This document shows, one piece after another, positions 5,005-8,120 of a stretch of 8,120 nucleotides of DNA. The translations under genes and the position numbers were made by a program. The notes under the pieces are model-generated. The model did no database searches. It worked only from the letters and a program-made list of their open reading frames with translations, and had not been told where the DNA came from. Location of the stretch: contig CAAGAM010000023.1 of the NCBI GenBank assembly GCA_900767815.1, forward strand, positions 1 to 8,120. The letters are read 5' to 3'. Source of the stretch: Clostridia bacterium (GTDB taxonomy: Bacteria > Bacillota > Clostridia > Christensenellales > Borkfalkiaceae). Each line of letters opens with the position of its first letter. The first letter of the stretch is position 1.

Positions 5005-6132
5005 ATGAACAGAGCAGGACAATATATTACCGCGCTTGGCGGTATTGCCGGTTACAAAGCCTATAGACCAAATCCGTTGCCACCGTTTCCCGAAATCGAA
5101 ATGGATGCGGAAATGGTCGCATTGCTTTCCAAGGCGCATAACTTTCTCGGCAAATTGGATATGACGTCGGAACTTATTCCCGATATGAACTTGTTTTTGA
5201 GCGCATACGTTCGTAAAGAAGCACTGCTCAGTAGTCAAATAGAAGGAACGCAGGCAACTTTGGAAGACGTGCTTAATCCTAACGTTGACGTGGCGGTCAA
5301 TCTCGAAGTAAACGACGTAGTTAATTATGTAAACGCGCTCAACTATGCTATTAAAAGAATGAAAGAATTGCCTGTGTGCAACCGCCTTTTGTGCGATACT
5401 CATAAGGTTTTAATGCAAGGCGTTCGCGGACAAGAGAAAAATCCCGGTGAATTCCGTCGCAGTCAAAACTGGATAGGCTCGTCAAACAGCAATTTGCAAA
5501 CTGCAAGATACGTTCCGCCAACGGTTGAAGATATGCAAACGGCAATGAGCGACCTTGAAAAGTTTATCAACGACTACGATATGGACATTTTGCTCAAAAC
5601 CGCGCTCGTGCATTATCAGTTTGAAACCGTTCACCCGTTTTTGGATGGCAACGGTCGCGTCGGAAGAATGCTTATCACGCTGATGCTGCTTGCCGACGGA
5701 ATACTTCGTCGCCCCGTATTGTATTTATCGCTGTATCTTAAAACAAATCGTATCGAATACTACGACAGATTGAGCGAAGTCCGCACCAAAGGTAATTACG
5801 AACAGTGGATAAAATTCTTTTTGCACGGAATAATCGAAACTTGCGACGACGGTATCAAGACAATCGAAAGCATAAATGCGCTTATCAAGTCGGACGAAGA
5901 AAAACTTGCCAAGAAAACCGAAACGGTTTCAAAGGTTTTCGATTATATCAAAGAACATCCTATTATTTCTATCGGCGGAGCCGCAACCGCACTCGGTTTG
6001 TCGTATAACGGCGTATCGGGTGCAGTTAAAAAAATGGTTGAAGTCGGCATACTGAACGAAACCACTACAAAGGCACGCGACAGAGTTTTTGAGTACACGA
6101 GATATATAAATATTCTTAAATCCGGTACGTAA
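5005..6132 (+). CDS. Fic domain protein (class II, self-inhibited AMP-transferase type)
   Basis: A 375-residue protein of the common Fic/DUF4172/winged-helix architecture. The N-terminal helical part carries the inhibitory motif S76-x-x-x-E80-G81 (SSQIEG), which in this class blocks the ATP site. The core has the full catalytic motif H210-PFLDGNGRVGR-221, so AMPylation of a protein Ser, Thr or Tyr is expected. The segment AISIGG-like at 318-350 (HPIISIGGAATALGLSYNGV, then VKKMVEVGIL) is a winged helix-turn-helix, suggesting DNA binding or substrate docking. The start ATG 5005 has AAGGAG at ideal spacing. No separate antitoxin gene accompanies it, in keeping with built-in inhibition. It stands alone behind a strong promoter, next to a serine recombinase, and is probably cargo of a mobile element; its target cannot be told from sequence. 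Confidence 0.93.
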   Translation: MNRAGQYITALGGIAGYKAYRPNPLPPFPEIEMDAEMVALLSKAHNFLGKLDMTSELIPDMNLFLSAYVRKEALLSSQIEGTQATLEDVLNPNVDVAVNLEVNDVVNYVNALNYAIKRMKELPVCNRLLCDTHKVLMQGVRGQEKNPGEFRRSQNWIGSSNSNLQTARYVPPTVEDMQTAMSDLEKFINDYDMDILLKTALVHYQFETVHPFLDGNGRVGRMLITLMLLADGILRRPVLYLSLYLKTNRIEYYDRLSEVRTKGNYEQWIKFFLHGIIETCDDGIKTIESINALIKSDEEKLAKKTETVSKVFDYIKEHPIISIGGAATALGLSYNGVSGAVKKMVEVGILNETTTKARDRVFEYTRYINILKSGT

Positions 6133-6188
6133 AAAAACACATACGTTATTATTTTTCGGTGATTATGGTATCGGAAAAAGTCGGCTCC

Positions 6189-6264
6189 GTCAAGGGTAGA
6201 AAATATTGCTGAAAAATATGAGTTAATCGACTTATAAGGCAATATTTTCTACTTATCCCTTGAC
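6189..6264. repeat. Interrupted 21-bp inverted repeat upstream of the serine recombinase
   Basis: GTCAAGGG plus TAGAAAATATTGC (6189-6209) is mirrored by GCAATATTTTCTA (6239-6251) and CCCTTGAC (6257-6264). All 21 bp match, with a 5-base CTTAT bulge (6252-6256) in the right arm only, and a 29-nt centre that contains CTTATAAG. No T-run follows, so it is a poor terminator. Serine-integrase attachment sites often sit just before the recombinase gene, so an att site or autoregulatory operator is plausible. It accounts for most of the 195-base gap after the Fic gene. Confidence 0.6.
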
Positions 6265-6327
6265 TGTTCCGCCGTTTCCCGATAGTTCGTTTGCCGAAAA
6301 AATAAATTTCTTCTCGGAGGAAAAACA

Positions 6328-7854
6328 ATGGACAACGGGGTTATCTACGCCAGATTCAGTTCTCAAAGTCAAAACGAGCAAAGTATCGAGGCTCAAGTCC
6401 GTATATGCAAAGAATTTGCAGAAAGCAAAGATATCAACATAGTAAATATTTATTCGGATAAGGCTCGTACCGGAACAAACGATGCTCGCCCTGCATTTCA
6501 GCGTATGATTGCCGACGCTAAAAGCGGAGCATTTCAGTATATCGTCGTGTATATGTTTGACCGCTTTGCGAGAAATCGTCGCGACAGCATTATGTATAAA
6601 GAAATGCTGAAAGAAGAAGGTATCAAAGTTTTGTCTGCTCTTGAACCGATTGCGGAAGACGAAGGCGGCGAATTCTACGAAATGTTTCTGGAATGGAACG
6701 CCGAGAAATACAGCAAACGACTTTCCAAACGTGTCCGCGACGGACTTGATATAAGTGCTGCAAACGGTTCATATTGCGGCGGAACGCTTATCTACGGATA
6801 TAAACTTGAAAACGAGCCAATTCCCGGCAAGCCGAATAAGTTTTTCAAAAAAGTCGTAATAAACGAAGAAGAGGCTGAACTTGTAAGGTTTGCTTTTAAC
6901 TATTACAATAAAGGTTACACAAAAAAGCAAATAGCCGATATGCTCAATGAACAGGGGTATCGCATTAAAGGAAAATTACTGAAAGGCAAATCTTTCGATA
7001 AATGGCTGACGAATCAAAAATATACAGGCACATTCACTTTTGGCGGAAGAGAGTGCAGCAATATGTATCCGCCGATTATAGACAAAGAAACGTTCGATGC
7101 CGTGCAGGAAAGACTTGCTAAAAACAGATACACTTTGGGCGGAAAGGAAACTGCAAGAGTGCCTTATCTGCTTACGGGAAAATTATTCTGCGGTCATTGC
7201 GGAACCGAAATGGTAGCCGACGGCGGAACAAGTAAGACGGGTGCGCAACATCACTACTATATTTGTAAAAAACGCCGCAGTGGCAAATGCGATAAAAAGC
7301 GTGAAAACAAAGATAATCTTGAATTATACGTTACCGCTTGCGTGAAAGAATTTTTGAGTAACCCCGAAAATGCCGAAACTGCCGTAAACGACGTTCTTGC
7401 CTATTATGATAAACGAACCGACGAACAAAATCTAAAAAGCATTACGGCGAAAATAGCAAAAATACGTCAGGAAGTATCCGAACTTACCGACGCATTCGTA
7501 AAAGCGAAAAGCGTATTATTGCAAAACTCTATCGAAACGAAAATGGCGGAATACGAAGTTTTGCTTAACGACCTTGAAACACAAAAAGCGCAACTCGAAT
7601 TAGAGCGCGGTTATAAACTGACAAAGAAAGACTTGCTTGTGTTTATTGAAGAATTGCTCAAAGGCGACGCAAACGACAAAGATTATCAAAAGCAAATTAT
7701 AGATCACCTTGTCAGTCAGGTTTTTGTTTCCGATGATAATACCGTCGTTTATTTCAATATTCGTGGCGGTAAGGATATTGAAAAATTGACCATAGACGAT
7801 ACGAAAGAAGTAGTGAAAAAAGTTCAAACGCAATCACCACTTGCCCGCCATTAG
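6328..7854 (+). CDS. Large serine recombinase (resolvase/invertase family, clostridial type)
   Basis: A 508-residue site-specific recombinase of normal length for the large serine class. The N-terminal resolvase domain (about 1-140) has R9 and nucleophile S11 in YARFSSQSQ, SIEAQ (19-23), YSDKARTGTNDARPAF and VVYMFDRFARN (73-83). The recombinase domain follows (GGTLIYGYKL, then YTKKQIADMLNEQGY). A zinc ribbon has C288-x-x-C291 and C313...C321, and a coiled coil covers about 365-427, the region that controls synapsis in this class. It should cut and rejoin two att sites through 5'-phosphoserine links to move an integrative element. ATG 6328 has GGAGG 7 bases upstream. The C-terminus (QTQSPLARH) is short, and a coding-like stretch follows in another frame. 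A 13-bp terminator hairpin lies directly behind the stop. Confidence 0.95.
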   Translation: MDNGVIYARFSSQSQNEQSIEAQVRICKEFAESKDINIVNIYSDKARTGTNDARPAFQRMIADAKSGAFQYIVVYMFDRFARNRRDSIMYKEMLKEEGIKVLSALEPIAEDEGGEFYEMFLEWNAEKYSKRLSKRVRDGLDISAANGSYCGGTLIYGYKLENEPIPGKPNKFFKKVVINEEEAELVRFAFNYYNKGYTKKQIADMLNEQGYRIKGKLLKGKSFDKWLTNQKYTGTFTFGGRECSNMYPPIIDKETFDAVQERLAKNRYTLGGKETARVPYLLTGKLFCGHCGTEMVADGGTSKTGAQHHYYICKKRRSGKCDKKRENKDNLELYVTACVKEFLSNPENAETAVNDVLAYYDKRTDEQNLKSITAKIAKIRQEVSELTDAFVKAKSVLLQNSIETKMAEYEVLLNDLETQKAQLELERGYKLTKKDLLVFIEELLKGDANDKDYQKQIIDHLVSQVFVSDDNTVVYFNIRGGKDIEKLTIDDTKEVVKKVQTQSPLARH

Positions 7855-7967
7855 GGAATAATACGAACCCTGACGATAAGTTAGAGTTCGTATTATTCTT
7901 TTCTAACGAATATTTCGGCATAAAAGTCAATTTGAACGGCAAAAAGAAGAATCAGCCGGGCGTTTAA
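7854..7967 (+). other. Coding-like remnant in another frame behind the recombinase (uncertain)
   Basis: In the +2 frame relative to the recombinase, codons from about 7854 read GNNTNPDDKLEFVLF and then FSNEYFGIKVNLNGKKK, ending at TAA 7965-7967. The composition looks protein-like, yet there is no start codon and it spans the terminator hairpin. It could be the original C-terminal end of the recombinase after a frameshift, or the tail of a gene cut by insertion. Chance is also possible. Confidence 0.25.
7856..7902 (+). terminator. Rho-independent terminator of the serine recombinase gene
   Basis: GAATAATACGAAC (7856-7868) pairs perfectly over 13 bp with GTTCGTATTATTC (7886-7898) around a 17-nt loop, followed by TTTTC. 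It begins two bases after the recombinase stop codon. The long loop and AT-rich stem make it less typical than the next one, so a recombination or protein site is an alternative. Confidence 0.6.
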
Positions 7968-7981
7968 TCGCTCGGCTTTTT
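7954..7981 (+). terminator. Classical rho-independent terminator
   Basis: AGCCGGGCG (7954-7962) pairs with CGCTCGGCT (7969-7977), including one G-U pair, around TTTAAT and runs into TTTTT. It stops rightward transcription from the recombinase region, acting as the second of two tandem terminators. Confidence 0.85.
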
Positions 7982-8006
7982 CTATGCTCAAAAATAGGTG
8001 CTTGCT

Positions 8007-8120
8007 ATGAAAGACCGTATAACAGTTTTTTCAATAGACATAACAATAAAGATACCGCTCCGGTTTTTTGCCTTTCGTCTTTGCCGTTGTAGCACAGTTA
8101 AAAGCCGAAGTAAACGGGAA
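8007..8120 (+). CDS. Possible start of a further gene (cut by window end)
   Basis: From ATG 8007 the frame is open to the edge (38 codons, MKDRITVFSIDITIKIPLR at its start) with AGGTG six bases upstream. A nine-codon mini frame from ATG 7984 ends in an ATGA overlap with it, which could couple translation. The later residues are rich in Cys, Arg and Ser and look less like a real protein, and no family is recognised. The gene may continue outside the window or be spurious. Confidence 0.3.
   Translation, partial: MKDRITVFSIDITIKIPLRFFAFRLCRCSTVKSRSKRE

Noticed and set aside
4831..5403. 190-codon minus-strand frame opposite the Fic gene start
   Set aside because: It is antisense to the well-supported Fic gene, spans its promoter and the leftward terminator, and has no family resemblance.
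6189..6264. Invertible promoter switch controlled by the serine recombinase
   Set aside because: The 29-base centre is too short for a normal invertible segment and contains no clear promoter.
6260..6442. 60-codon frame starting at TTG within the inverted repeat
   Set aside because: It overlaps the serine recombinase in another frame, with no ribosome binding site at its start. It was considered as a leader peptide because its first 20 residues look fairly protein-like.

Overview
The window looks like a mobile, accessory stretch of a low-GC Gram-positive chromosome, most likely an uncultured gut-type clostridium. The reasons are an AT-rich composition, strong AGGAGG-type ribosome binding sites, a secreted BspA-like leucine-rich-repeat (LRR_5) protein of the kind common in Clostridia, and recombinase families typical of clostridial integrative elements. 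No host housekeeping gene is visible.

Left block (1-1902, leftward). Three tightly packed minus-strand genes form one apparent operon: a protein with a PD-(D/E)XK nuclease-like signature (start corrected to a TTG at 1677), a 71-residue protein overlapping it by ATGA, and, 2 bases further on, a secreted LRR protein cut by the window edge. Their leader (1678-1870) carries a 13-bp direct repeat, one arm of a 17-bp inverted repeat, and a consensus promoter that faces the other way and runs almost at once into a hairpin.

Central block (1900-4903, leftward). This resembles an integrated rolling-circle plasmid: a tyrosine integrase with a complete catalytic set, an HUH replication initiator, and a small gene upstream of it. 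Between rep and int lies a 65-nt cruciform with a 16-bp perfect stem that contains TCTTGATA, the nick sequence known from pC194/pUB110-family origins. Upstream of the rep genes is a roughly 250-nt array of hairpins. Four have identical 17-nt 6-5-6 geometry, and three of these share a conserved upstream box while their stem bases covary. I consider this array and the cruciform the most interesting features.

Right block (4947-8120, rightward). A strong promoter drives a self-inhibited class II Fic AMP-transferase. Next come a 76-nt interrupted inverted repeat, a large serine recombinase with zinc ribbon and coiled coil, two rho-independent terminators, and the possible start of another gene at the right edge.

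Reading together: two unrelated site-specific recombinases and an HUH Rep within 6 kb suggest nested or adjoining mobile elements carrying cargo (the nuclease-like/LRR operon and Fic). Element boundaries could not be fixed, because no flanking direct repeat was recognised.
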